A stretch of DNA of 61,372 bases from an uncultured Balneola sp. (GTDB lineage: Bacteria; Bacteroidota; Rhodothermia; Balneolales; Balneolaceae): positions 1-61,372 of the forward strand of contig CABZWK010000013.1 of the NCBI GenBank assembly GCA_902529365.1, read 5' to 3'. The position numbers and the translations under genes were made by a program. Shown in pieces: positions 36,843-45,940 of the stretch (positions are counted from its first letter, which is position 1; each line of letters opens with the position of its first letter). The notes under the pieces were generated by a model, which saw only the letters and a list, made by a program, of their open reading frames with translations, was not told the DNA's origin and did not search any database.

Positions 36843-38975
36843 ATGAGTCGAAAGGTCCGATTAAGTAGCTTAGAAGAGACTTTGCTACAATTACTTAGCA
36901 TACATCCTGAGAAAAAAATCCATCAAAATGAATTTCAGGAAACCTTAGAAATGTATTCCAAAAAAGAATACAAGCGATTAGAAAAAGCACTAATTAGTTT
37001 AAGCAATAAACAAAGAGTACGAATACATCAAGGTTGGGTTCGATTAAACAGAGATCATTCGGTATTGAAAGGACGTATAGAATTTAACCAGAGAGGGACA
37101 GGATTTGTCATAGTAGAAGGGCTGGATGAAGATTTAAGGGTGCACGCTAGTGACGCCGGACTTGCTTTAGCTGGAGATAGAGTAGCGGTCAAGGTGCTAA
37201 AAAATAAAAAGCAAGCTCGAAATCCCAAAGCTAAAGTGGTTGATGTACTTGAGCGTGGAAGTTCTTTCTACGTAGGTACCTTACGCAAAACAGAATCAGA
37301 CACCTATTTAATTGAAAGCGATAGGAAGTCAGCAAACGTCGATTTTTATGTAAATAAAGAAGATTTAAACGGTGCACAAGAAGGGGAGAAAATTACCTTT
37401 TATCTAGAAAATTGGGTGCATAGGCAGGCATTACCCCAAGCTAAAATTCTTACTAGGTTGGGTAAATCCGGTACAAATGATGCAAATATGTTGTCTATTT
37501 TGGCTGAAAATGGACTTATTGCTGATTTCCCGTCACAAGTAGAGGTAGAAGCAGATGCTATTCCACTTACTATTGAACAGTCTGTCATTGATCAACGGAT
37601 AGACATCAGAAATAAAACCGTCTTTACCATTGACCCCCTCGATGCTAAAGACTTTGATGATGCCTTAAGCATTGAAGAATTAGAAAATGGTCATCTTTGT
37701 TTAGGAGTTCACATTGCAGATGTAACTCATTATGTACAGCCGGGTTCGGCTTTGGATGAGGAGGCCCATAAACGAGCAACCAGTATTTACTTGGTTGATC
37801 GGGTTATTCCAATGTTACCAGAGCGTTTAAGTAATGGGGTATGCAGTCTACGACCAAAAGAAGACAAACTCTGTTATAGTTGTTTTATGGAAGTAAACCA
37901 TAAGGCTGAGTTAATCCGGTATGAAATTAAGGAAACCGTTATACACTCTGACTATCGATTTACGTATGAACAAGCACAGGAAATCTTGGATGGAAACGAC
38001 CATTTTCTGTCCAAAGAAGTTAATTTGGTTGGTGAGTTGGCTAAAAAATTACTCAATAAGAGGTTTAAAGAAGGAGCCATAGATTTTGATACGCCGGAGC
38101 CAAGATTTGTGCTAAATGATAAGGGTGAGCCTGAAAAGGTGATTTTAAAGAAACGACTTTTTGCCCATCGTTTAATTGAAGAATGTATGCTTTTGGCCAA
38201 TCGTACGGTAGCTGAACACGTGCAGCACCTTAGAGATCAAACTAAGAAAGATGTCTTTCCTTTTTTCTATCGTATACATGATCTGCCTGATGAGAAAAAA
38301 TTAGCCGATGTTCTCGAACAAGTTCGCCCTTTGGGGATCTCGTTTCAGATGGATGAGCTAGCCAAACCTACAACAATTAACCAGTTATTAGAACGTGTCA
38401 AAGGAACCCCAATGGAGTATATAGTAAATGGGCTTACTTTGCGTGCCATGGCTAAAGCGGTATATAGCCCAGATAACTTAGGTCATTATGGATTGGGTTT
38501 TCACCATTACGCTCATTTCACCTCACCCATTCGGAGGTATCCTGATGTGATTGTTCATAGACTGTTAAAAGCTTATGCCCAAAACAAAAAAGTCTATGAG
38601 CTAAATGAATTGCGAAAGGAGGGTGAGCACTGTAGTATGCGAGAAAAGGTAGCAGTAGATGCTGAGAGAGACTCCATTAAACTGAAGCAGGTTGAATACC
38701 TTAGTCAGCATGTCGGTGAAGAATTTTCCGGGGTCATAAGTGGAGTTATGGAGCGGGGAATATTTGTAACCTTGAATGAGGTGTTTTGTGAGGGTATGAT
38801 TCGAGTGGGTGATTTGAAAGGTGACTACTTTCACTATGAGCCTAGATTACATGCACTCATAGGTAGGCGATCGGGGGCTAGATATCAATTAGGAGATGCT
38901 ATTAGTGTTAAAGTACATGCAGTTAACCCAGAAAAAAGACAAATAGATTTTATTCCTATTGGTAAAAACAAATAG
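36843..38975 (+). CDS. rnr: Ribonuclease R
   Basis: A 710-residue 3'-5' exoribonuclease of the RNase II superfamily. An N-terminal helix-turn-helix region (about 5-60) is followed by cold-shock domains (RIEFNQRGTGFVIVEG). The RNB catalytic core has DPLDAKDFDDALS at residues 264-276 with the metal-binding aspartates. SIYLVDRVIPMLPERLSNGVCSL and HYAHFTSPIRRYPDVIVHR are also diagnostic. A C-terminal S1 domain ends the protein (GEEFSGVISGVMERGIFVTL). It degrades structured RNA, including rRNA and tmRNA-tagged messages, in the cytoplasm. It lies 47 bases after tamB and is followed by a hairpin. Confidence 0.96.
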   Translation: MSRKVRLSSLEETLLQLLSIHPEKKIHQNEFQETLEMYSKKEYKRLEKALISLSNKQRVRIHQGWVRLNRDHSVLKGRIEFNQRGTGFVIVEGLDEDLRVHASDAGLALAGDRVAVKVLKNKKQARNPKAKVVDVLERGSSFYVGTLRKTESDTYLIESDRKSANVDFYVNKEDLNGAQEGEKITFYLENWVHRQALPQAKILTRLGKSGTNDANMLSILAENGLIADFPSQVEVEADAIPLTIEQSVIDQRIDIRNKTVFTIDPLDAKDFDDALSIEELENGHLCLGVHIADVTHYVQPGSALDEEAHKRATSIYLVDRVIPMLPERLSNGVCSLRPKEDKLCYSCFMEVNHKAELIRYEIKETVIHSDYRFTYEQAQEILDGNDHFLSKEVNLVGELAKKLLNKRFKEGAIDFDTPEPRFVLNDKGEPEKVILKKRLFAHRLIEECMLLANRTVAEHVQHLRDQTKKDVFPFFYRIHDLPDEKKLADVLEQVRPLGISFQMDELAKPTTINQLLERVKGTPMEYIVNGLTLRAMAKAVYSPDNLGHYGLGFHHYAHFTSPIRRYPDVIVHRLLKAYAQNKKVYELNELRKEGEHCSMREKVAVDAERDSIKLKQVEYLSQHVGEEFSGVISGVMERGIFVTLNEVFCEGMIRVGDLKGDYFHYEPRLHALIGRRSGARYQLGDAISVKVHAVNPEKRQIDFIPIGKNK

Positions 38976-38992
38976 ACCTGTTCGTAAACTAT

Positions 38993-39024
38993 GCGTTGAA
39001 CGATTACCTTTTTTCAACGCTTTA
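38993..39024 (+). terminator. Candidate terminator after rnr
   Basis: GCGTTGAA and TTCAACGC form an 8-bp stem with a 12-base loop, starting 18 bases after the rnr stop and followed only by TTTATG. The stem is good but the T-tract is short, so I call it a candidate for the end of the rqcH-aroKB-tamB-rnr transcript. Confidence 0.4.
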
Positions 39025-39127
39025 TGTATTGGTAGGTTGCATAAATACCACAAGAATAACATACCCACATTCGTTATGTTACAGTATAATCAGTTAGGGT
39101 AAAACATAGAATCCAAACATTTCATCG

Positions 39128-42100
39128 ATGAAATTCAGAATCACTATTCCTAAAAAACTATTCTTTTTTGGTATTCTTTTTTCCTTAGCATATTACCCTG
39201 TGATACAGGCTCAATATGTTAATTTTGGTAAGAATAGAGTTCAGTATCAACAGTTTGAATGGCGATTTATACAGTCCAAACATTTTGATGTCTACTACTA
39301 TGGTGATAAGAACTACGAACTAGCGGAATTTGCAGCCAAAAGTATTGAATCTGCTTACCAACAACTTAGCGAAGATTTTCAACATGAAATTGTGAGTCGG
39401 ATTCCACTCATTATATACGATTCTCACAACGATTTCTCTCAGACGAATGTGGTTGCACTGCCCACCAGTGCAGAGGGTATAGGTGGGGTTACTGATAAGA
39501 TGAAGAACAGGATGACGGTACCCTTTGATGGGGATTACAATGATTTTAGGAGAACCTTACATCATGAGTTGGTACATGCGGTCTTTAATGATTTATTTTA
39601 TGGCGGGTCAATACAATCTATACTACGCAATAACATTCAATTAGTTTTGCCCCTTTGGTTTGAAGAAGGATTAGCAGAGTATATGGCTTTGGGTTGGGAT
39701 ACTAACACAGACATGTTTATTCGGGACGCAGTACTCAATAATTATTTGCCTCCAATTCCCTATCTGAGTGGGTATTACGCCTACCGAGGTGGACAGTCTG
39801 TTTGGAATTTTATTGCCGAAGAATATGGACGAGAAAAGATAGCAGAAGTACTTGAAAAGGTTAAAAGTACAAGAAGTGTTGAGAATGGATTCCAGCAGTC
39901 TATTGGCCTAACAGTACAAGAACTTTCAGAGCGTTGGGAAGATGCACTTCGGAAAAGGTACTTCCCAGAAGTTGCCGACCGCGAATTAGCCGATCGTATA
40001 GCAACTCTTATGACAGAAAGAGGAGACTATGGGTCATATAACACTTCCCCAAAAATTTCACCTCAAGGGGATAGAATAGCATTTATTACCAATAAAAGAG
40101 GGTATTTCGATGTTATTGTGATAGATGCACTAACAAAAAAAAGGTTGAAAACAGTCCTCCGTGGCGAAGATGACCCTGCCTTCGAAGAGTTGAATATCTT
40201 GAAACCCAATCTTAGTTGGTCTCCCGACGGTCGTAAGATAGTGTTATCTACAAAAAGTAAGGGCTTTGATGAAATTGCGATTATTGATTATCAGAGTACT
40301 GAAGTAGAAAAAATTTCAATTCCTGAATTGGATGCAATTGGGTCTGTTTCTTGGTCACCAGATGGTACTAAGTTAGCCTTTGACGGAAACATAGGTCCAT
40401 ATCAAGACATATTCATGTACGATTTAAATGAGAAACAATTAATTAACCTCACCCAAGATTTTGTTTCTGACTACGAGCCTAGTTGGACTCTAGACTCTAA
40501 AAGAATATTGTTTAGTTCGGAGCGAGGAAATCTATTAGCACTTAAACAAGCCACTTTAGAGAGTACCTTACTCGAGCAAAAAATAATCTACCAAAGTGAC
40601 ATATATCAACTAGAAATAGGTAGTGATACCCTAAAAAGAATTACCTTAAGTAAGGATTGGAACGAACATCAACCTCAACAGATCCAAGATGGTACCATTA
40701 TATTCCAATCGGATCAAAACGGAATCCAGAACCTTTATCAAACAGACCCTATAACCAAGGAATGGAAGGTACTTACCAACTTACAGACAGGAATTTCACA
40801 GTTTTCAATTAGCGCAGATGGCTCAAGAGTAGCATTTAGTTCCATTAATGAAGGTTATTTAGATATTTTTTTGTTGAAAAATCCATTGAATAATGCAAAA
40901 GCTATTAGTCTTAAACCAAATTACTGGGCGCAGCGTAGAGGCCTAGAGGCTCCTGAAAAACGTGTCCCAGCAATTCGTTATGCGCATGAACTCTACAGCC
41001 AAGGATTATTGAGTGGGGCAGAGCGCGAAGAATTAGAGGAGGAAGAACGACTTAGTGATCCAGATTATCAAGTGGTTGATTTTGAAGAAACTGGTGAAAT
41101 CGACTTCAGAAACTATGTGTTTTCAGAGGAAGTTATTTTAGATAGTACCATCTTATTAGAAGATGAATTTATTTTTGAACCTAACGACAACATAACCACA
41201 GATGGTCGGTATGTGCCAAGAGCCTATAGATTAACATTCTCAACTGATATTGCTTACAGTCCAACCGTAGCAGCTTCTACCTACGGTGCATATGCACTTG
41301 CACAATTTATGATTAGTGACCTCCTAGGGGATCATCAGCTTGCAATGGGGACCAATTTCCAGACGGATCTACGTAATAGTGATTACACACTGCAGTATGG
41401 ATTTTTAAAAAATAGAATGAATTGGTTTGCCTCATACTTTCATACTTCTAGACAATATCAAACCTTCGGGGGTGATTTGTTACGCTTCAGAACCTTTGGT
41501 GGTGGGATATCCATTCAATATCCATTTGATAAATTCACGCGTATAGACGGCGGGCTAAATTGGATTGGTATCGCTCGTGACTACGATGCGATTGCTGCCT
41601 TTGGTGGACTTTATTCCTACGGTGTCACTGAGGCTAGCAACCTGGAGAGTTCTTTTTTATATCCTACTATGTCATTTACCAAAGATGCTACCTTGCCTGG
41701 ATTTATTACTCCTCAAGGAGGGATTCGATATACTCTTAATTTTTCAGGTAGTCCTGGTCTTGGAACAGATGCGCCTAGCTTTGCCTCGGTCATGGGAGAC
41801 TTTAGAAGTTATATCAATCTTGGTTACTCTTATACTATTGCACTACGTGGTAGTGGGGGAGCATCAGTAGGAAAAGATTCGCAGACCTACTTTTTAGGGG
41901 GAATGATGGGATGGATTAATTATAAGTGGTCAGATAATGGAATTCCTTATGAACGTTTAGCCGATACTTTTTTTACTCAACCCGCTGTTCCACTCAGGGG
42001 GCATAGATACAATTCTGTTTACGGAGATAATTTTGGGCTCATAAACGCTGAGTTTAGATTTCCTTTATTTGCTGCTGTTATTCCAGGAGCACTTCCTATT

Positions 42101-42430
42101 CTACCATTATATAATGTAACAGGTGTAGCTTTCTTTGACGTGGGAACCGCCTGGGGGCAACAGATAAATTATGGGATCACAGATATTGATGGAAACCCAA
42201 TTATTAACGATGCTTCGCTTGACTTTAAGGTGAGTGAACCTACCACGTTTCAAGATGAGAATGGGGTTATTTTTTCTTATCTCGATGGAGATGTTTTAAT
42301 TGGTTCTGGATTTGGCTTGCGAACCATAGTTTTTGGCTTGCCACTACGTTATGATGTGGGTTGGGCATACAATAGAGACGGATTTTCAAATGAACCTATT
42401 CACTACTTTTCCATAGGGATAGATTTTTAG
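39128..42430 (+). CDS. Zinc-peptidase / TolB-like propeller / outer-membrane beta-barrel fusion
   Basis: An 1100-residue exported protein with three parts. After a signal peptide (cleavage near AQ, residue 29) a gluzincin-like domain carries HELVH (H146, E147, H150) and WFEEGLAEY (likely third ligand E180). From about 305 to 610, WD40/TolB-type repeats appear (SWSPDGRKIVLST, SWSPDGTKLAFDG, ISADGSRVAFS). An acidic linker follows, then a beta-barrel-like region (about 700-1100) ending YFSIGIDF, with the terminal aromatic of outer-membrane proteins; RGHRYNSVYGDNFGLINAEFRFPLF resembles the end of Omp85/surface-antigen barrels. It stands alone, 152 bases after rnr. Function unknown; surface proteolysis or export is possible. 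Confidence 0.8.
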   Translation: MKFRITIPKKLFFFGILFSLAYYPVIQAQYVNFGKNRVQYQQFEWRFIQSKHFDVYYYGDKNYELAEFAAKSIESAYQQLSEDFQHEIVSRIPLIIYDSHNDFSQTNVVALPTSAEGIGGVTDKMKNRMTVPFDGDYNDFRRTLHHELVHAVFNDLFYGGSIQSILRNNIQLVLPLWFEEGLAEYMALGWDTNTDMFIRDAVLNNYLPPIPYLSGYYAYRGGQSVWNFIAEEYGREKIAEVLEKVKSTRSVENGFQQSIGLTVQELSERWEDALRKRYFPEVADRELADRIATLMTERGDYGSYNTSPKISPQGDRIAFITNKRGYFDVIVIDALTKKRLKTVLRGEDDPAFEELNILKPNLSWSPDGRKIVLSTKSKGFDEIAIIDYQSTEVEKISIPELDAIGSVSWSPDGTKLAFDGNIGPYQDIFMYDLNEKQLINLTQDFVSDYEPSWTLDSKRILFSSERGNLLALKQATLESTLLEQKIIYQSDIYQLEIGSDTLKRITLSKDWNEHQPQQIQDGTIIFQSDQNGIQNLYQTDPITKEWKVLTNLQTGISQFSISADGSRVAFSSINEGYLDIFLLKNPLNNAKAISLKPNYWAQRRGLEAPEKRVPAIRYAHELYSQGLLSGAEREELEEEERLSDPDYQVVDFEETGEIDFRNYVFSEEVILDSTILLEDEFIFEPNDNITTDGRYVPRAYRLTFSTDIAYSPTVAASTYGAYALAQFMISDLLGDHQLAMGTNFQTDLRNSDYTLQYGFLKNRMNWFASYFHTSRQYQTFGGDLLRFRTFGGGISIQYPFDKFTRIDGGLNWIGIARDYDAIAAFGGLYSYGVTEASNLESSFLYPTMSFTKDATLPGFITPQGGIRYTLNFSGSPGLGTDAPSFASVMGDFRSYINLGYSYTIALRGSGGASVGKDSQTYFLGGMMGWINYKWSDNGIPYERLADTFFTQPAVPLRGHRYNSVYGDNFGLINAEFRFPLFAAVIPGALPILPLYNVTGVAFFDVGTAWGQQINYGITDIDGNPIINDASLDFKVSEPTTFQDENGVIFSYLDGDVLIGSGFGLRTIVFGLPLRYDVGWAYNRDGFSNEPIHYFSIGIDF

Positions 42431-42488
42431 TGCTATAGCCGATCTTTCATTGCTAATAAGCTACCCCTTGCCTCAATAAATGATAAAC

Positions 42489-43820
42489 TCAAGGGCTAAG
42501 TTGAAGTTTTCCAATGTAAAGAATTCGGTCGTATTGCAGATTAGGATCTCGATAGAATAAAATACCTGTATACCATTGATTTTCCTTAGTAAGACTACTT
42601 CCTAACTCAATAATATCGAGATCATTACCATTACGAGTGGCATAAGTGTACCTGTATGTGCCTTCTTTTAATAATGCTTGGGCTTCAAATAAACGCAACT
42701 CAGGGTTCCACTTCATTCTATGCTGTTTGTTTTCCGACCACTGGTTAAAGTCACCTACAACAAAAAGTTCATCATCATAGTTAGGCCCCGTACCCATAGG
42801 GTTAAATCGGAAATTGATTATAGCATATCGTGCATTGATCCTTGAACTGGGATTACCATACATTGATTGAAGAGTATAAGGGGTATCGTTGAATGATATA
42901 AAATCTTCTCTTAGAGTAATCTGTGGAAGTTCATCGGACTCTTGATACTCTAAAATTTCTCGGTTAGAAAGGCTAAAAGTGGATAGATTAAGTCCATAAT
43001 AGCGCTTATTAGCAGGGTAGCTTTGGGATTCTTCAAGGTAAAATTTAGCTACTTTTTCTTCGCTAAAATTCTTACCTCTTGCTAGTATAGCCTTTCGTAA
43101 AAAACCATCTTGAAGTACCTGAAAGCTCAAATCAAAAACGGGCATATATATAAATTCTGGATAATTAAACTCAGCAAAAATTCTATCAACAGCCGCCCCA
43201 AGGTTCCCTTTGTTGTACAGAGTTTCTCCATCCAACTCAAGGGTACCACGCTGCTCAGTAAGTGCGAACGGAAGGCTAAACATCTCAATACCTGTGGTGT
43301 AATCTGATACATGAATGAAGTAAAATCCACTGGTCAAAAACTCAAGATCTCGCAGAGAAAACTGAATATCATATGAGTGAAACGGTATACTATTACTTTG
43401 GTTTTTAGACCCACCCTGGACAATTCGCTGATTCGTGGTATTCATAAACCATGTAGGTGGTAGGTTGCTCTGCGTCCAGTCTTTGTTTCGGTGAGAAAAA
43501 TGTATGCGAAACATTCCGTTGATCTCGCTTAACTCATCGAAGCGAAGAACAAGTCGGTCATTGGATCCTAAGTGAGCGCTAACCAACGGGGAAGAGGCTT
43601 GTGAAGAGCTGAAAAACTGAACACTACGAATATTATCGGGGATAATTCGTTGTTCAGGATGTATAAGTAAACTGTTTACCTGACGAATGGGTGGGCTACT
43701 TGGGGCTAGATTAACAGTTGAACTGCAACTCATCCAAAACAGCGAAATAAAACCCAGCACATAGTAGGTGTAGGTCAATAGATACTGAGAAGAGGAATAC
43801 GAACTGATTTTAGTACCCAT
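42489..43820 (-). CDS. Type IX secretion system plug protein-like lipoprotein (DUF5103)
   Basis: The chosen ATG at 43820 lies eight bases after the dapF stop; upstream codons in frame lie inside dapF and are unlikely. The 443-residue product has a lipobox-like end (FWMSC, Cys32). The body has the order of DUF5103 / T9SS plug family proteins: RSVQFFSSSQASSPLVSAHLGSNDRLVLRFDEL, FRIHFSHRNKDWTQSNL, SIPFHSYDIQFSL and TSGFYFIHVSD. The C-terminal part contains GDFNQWSENKQHRMKWN ... LLKEGTYRYTYAT, a CBM48-like fold usual in this family. In known systems the plug closes the SprA channel when it is empty. It is the last gene of the ccmB-holB-dapF unit. Confidence 0.82.
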   Translation of the reverse strand: MGTKISSYSSSQYLLTYTYYVLGFISLFWMSCSSTVNLAPSSPPIRQVNSLLIHPEQRIIPDNIRSVQFFSSSQASSPLVSAHLGSNDRLVLRFDELSEINGMFRIHFSHRNKDWTQSNLPPTWFMNTTNQRIVQGGSKNQSNSIPFHSYDIQFSLRDLEFLTSGFYFIHVSDYTTGIEMFSLPFALTEQRGTLELDGETLYNKGNLGAAVDRIFAEFNYPEFIYMPVFDLSFQVLQDGFLRKAILARGKNFSEEKVAKFYLEESQSYPANKRYYGLNLSTFSLSNREILEYQESDELPQITLREDFISFNDTPYTLQSMYGNPSSRINARYAIINFRFNPMGTGPNYDDELFVVGDFNQWSENKQHRMKWNPELRLFEAQALLKEGTYRYTYATRNGNDLDIIELGSSLTKENQWYTGILFYRDPNLQYDRILYIGKLQLSP

Positions 43821-43827
43821 TTGAATT

Positions 43828-44763
43828 TCAATTGCCAGCCCAAAAACCGTTGAACACAATTCGGGCAAGACCTCTAAGTAGGACATTTTTAAACAATTTA
43901 CCATGTTCACTCTGGGTCAGTGTATCTGTGCCTGAGCATTCAAAAGAAACCTCTAAAAAACCTCCTTGAACCGTGACATCATATAGGTGCAAGCCAGCTT
44001 TACCGCCTTCTTTCATATGCATAGCCATTGCGCTTGCGATGGCACCTGTACCACATGCTAAGGTGAAATACTCCACCCCGCGTTCATAGGTTTCTAGCTG
44101 AATGTGATTTGCTTGTTGGCTACAAACAAAATTCACATTGGTTCCTCTAGGATGAAAAAGCTCATCATTACGAATGCTAAGCCCTAATTTTGCCAACTCG
44201 TTAGTTGGTTGAATAGCCAAAAGATCATTGGAAAAAAGCACAACATGTTCGGTTTGAGGGTAGGCTCTAAAGGCAGCATCGGCTTTGAATAGTGAAGAAG
44301 ACGTAGAGGCTTGTTGTGTACTTTGTTCAGTAGATTCTTTATTCACACAAGCCAGCCACTCATCAGAAATAGAACTTGGAGCATCACAATCAGGAAAGCT
44401 AATATCGACCAGATGGTTTCCAGGGTGTACGAAAGCCTCATATACTTGTTCATGTACTTGAAAGCGATGGGTATCCGAATAGCCATTTAGTGAGGCATAA
44501 AATGCAATAGCTCTTCCACCATTACCACACATTCCTGCGTCACTACCGTCCGCATTTTTATAGATCATGGTATAGTCTGCTCCCAAGGTGGAAATAGGGT
44601 GAAGAATCAGTAATCCATCGGCCCCAATTCCAGTCTTTCGATTACAAATTACTGGGGCAATATGCTCTAGATGTTCTAAGGGAATGTCTTGCTTGCTTGC
44701 ATCAACCAGAATAAAATCATTACCAGTAGCTTCTAGTTTATGAAAATGAAATTTTTCGGACAT
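43828..44763 (-). CDS. dapF: Diaminopimelate epimerase
   Basis: A 311-residue cofactor-independent epimerase producing meso-diaminopimelate for lysine and peptidoglycan. The two catalytic cysteines are in MCGNGGRA (C79) and LACGTGAIAS (C237). HKLEATGNDFILVD and RKTGIGADGLLIL are the family N-terminal motifs. A Ser/Thr/Gln-rich stretch at about 142-160 (KESTEQSTQQASTSSS) is an insert absent from most relatives and explains part of the extra length. It starts three bases after holB ends and is followed by the T9SS plug gene, so it sits in an envelope-related operon. Confidence 0.95.
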   Translation of the reverse strand: MSEKFHFHKLEATGNDFILVDASKQDIPLEHLEHIAPVICNRKTGIGADGLLILHPISTLGADYTMIYKNADGSDAGMCGNGGRAIAFYASLNGYSDTHRFQVHEQVYEAFVHPGNHLVDISFPDCDAPSSISDEWLACVNKESTEQSTQQASTSSSLFKADAAFRAYPQTEHVVLFSNDLLAIQPTNELAKLGLSIRNDELFHPRGTNVNFVCSQQANHIQLETYERGVEYFTLACGTGAIASAMAMHMKEGGKAGLHLYDVTVQGGFLEVSFECSGTDTLTQSEHGKLFKNVLLRGLARIVFNGFWAGN

Positions 44764-44766
44764 AAA

Positions 44767-45927
44767 CTATGGGTTTAGTTGTAATGCAGGTAAATGCATA
44801 AAGGCTTTTTCTTTTGGAATGGATTGCCCTTGTCCGCGTAAGAGGGTTGAAAAATTAAAAGCTAAAACGGTGAGTAATAATTTCGGTTGAACATTTTGCC
44901 GTAATTCAGTGTAAACAGGAGCCAGTATATCGATCATAGCATGATAATCTGCTTCTTTGAGGTTCAATATGATATTTTTAATGGTTTCCACTTCATCCTC
45001 ATGAATAAGTGATTCTGTACTTTGGGTGTGAAAATATACGATCAAATCTCGCAAGAATGATTCTAACAATTCGATTATTTGGATAAGTCCTTCGGTATTT
45101 AGTGTTGAGGTCCAATTCAGTATAATGGAGTTTATTTTAATCGCATCTAAGACATAAGAACTGCGAATGAAATCAATCATTTCTGAACGGCTCTGATGGA
45201 TTTGATCTAGGTCAATATCTTTAGTTTTGGCGTAATTGGCTTGGGTTAATTTAGCAACAAACGCTGCTTTATCCTTGGGTATTTGGTCGCGTTCGATCAA
45301 TGCCTTTTGTACGTCTTCTAGCGTGTTTTGGCCGAATGTAATGTGTTGGCAACGGGAGGTAATAGTGGGTAGGAGCAGTTCATAGTGATGAGTGGTTAGG
45401 ATGAACAAAACTCCTTCAGAGGGTTCTTCAAGTAGTTTTAAAAAAGAATTGGCTGTCTCTTTCCTCATGGTTTCGACCTGGGTCATAATTACTATCACCT
45501 TTTTGCCTTGATACGGTCGTAATTTAGTCACGGGGCGTATTTCCGAGCGAAAATAATCAATGGAATAAAAAGCTTGTCGATTTTTACTACGCTCTTTATC
45601 GGAGTCTGGGCGGTCGGCATACTCAATGAGGTTGTAGCTATCTTCACTAAGCCATTCTAGGCGCTCATTTCTTTCTTGGATTCCCGCTGAGCTAGGCATG
45701 GGTATGAACACGTGGATATCAGGATGTTTATACCATGGTAATTCAACTTTCTGCATATCCTTTTTCTGGTTTATGCATTCGGCGAATCGCAGGGCAAAAG
45801 GCAACATACCACTTCCTTTTGGGCCGGAAAATAAATAAGCATGACCTACTCGGTTGCGCTCAATGATGCTGCTTAAAAGTTCTTTAACCCTATGTTGACC
45901 AATTAAATTATCTGATAAGAAAGCCAT
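44767..45927 (-). CDS. holB: DNA polymerase III delta-prime subunit-like clamp loader
   Basis: A 386-residue AAA+ clamp-loader subunit. I start at ATG 45927, which overlaps the ccmB stop (TAATG) and is preceded by a strong Shine-Dalgarno, GGGAGGAGG. The family opening LSDNLIGQHRVKELL and GHAYLFSGPKGSG are visible. The usual Walker lysine is replaced by Met (GPKGSGMLPF), as is common in delta-prime subunits that do not bind ATP. KVIVIMTQVETMRKETANSFLKLLEEPSEGVLFILTTH and the TSRCQH arginine-finger segment confirm the fold. It loads the beta sliding clamp with delta and gamma/tau. The zinc-finger cysteines of some relatives are not seen. Confidence 0.9.
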   Translation of the reverse strand: MAFLSDNLIGQHRVKELLSSIIERNRVGHAYLFSGPKGSGMLPFALRFAECINQKKDMQKVELPWYKHPDIHVFIPMPSSAGIQERNERLEWLSEDSYNLIEYADRPDSDKERSKNRQAFYSIDYFRSEIRPVTKLRPYQGKKVIVIMTQVETMRKETANSFLKLLEEPSEGVLFILTTHHYELLLPTITSRCQHITFGQNTLEDVQKALIERDQIPKDKAAFVAKLTQANYAKTKDIDLDQIHQSRSEMIDFIRSSYVLDAIKINSIILNWTSTLNTEGLIQIIELLESFLRDLIVYFHTQSTESLIHEDEVETIKNIILNLKEADYHAMIDILAPVYTELRQNVQPKLLLTVLAFNFSTLLRGQGQSIPKEKAFMHLPALQLNP

Positions 45928-45940
45928 TAATCCTCCTCCC
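45925..45940 (-). promoter_or_regulatory. Strong Shine-Dalgarno and TAATG overlap deciding the holB start
   Basis: Read on the minus strand the bases are GGGAGGAGGATTAATG: a near-perfect ribosome binding site, then the ccmB stop TAA overlapping the holB ATG. Most starts in this window have no such site, so it stands out. It also fixes the holB start against an upstream TTG. Confidence 0.8.

Noticed and set aside
42465-42495. CCCTTG/CAAGGG hairpin between the convergent fusion gene and the plug gene
   Set aside because: Only six pairs with a 19-base loop and no T-run, too weak to call a terminator.
44767-45927. holB as a broken gene because the Walker lysine is Met
   Set aside because: Delta-prime subunits normally have a non-functional P-loop; the rest of the protein is intact.
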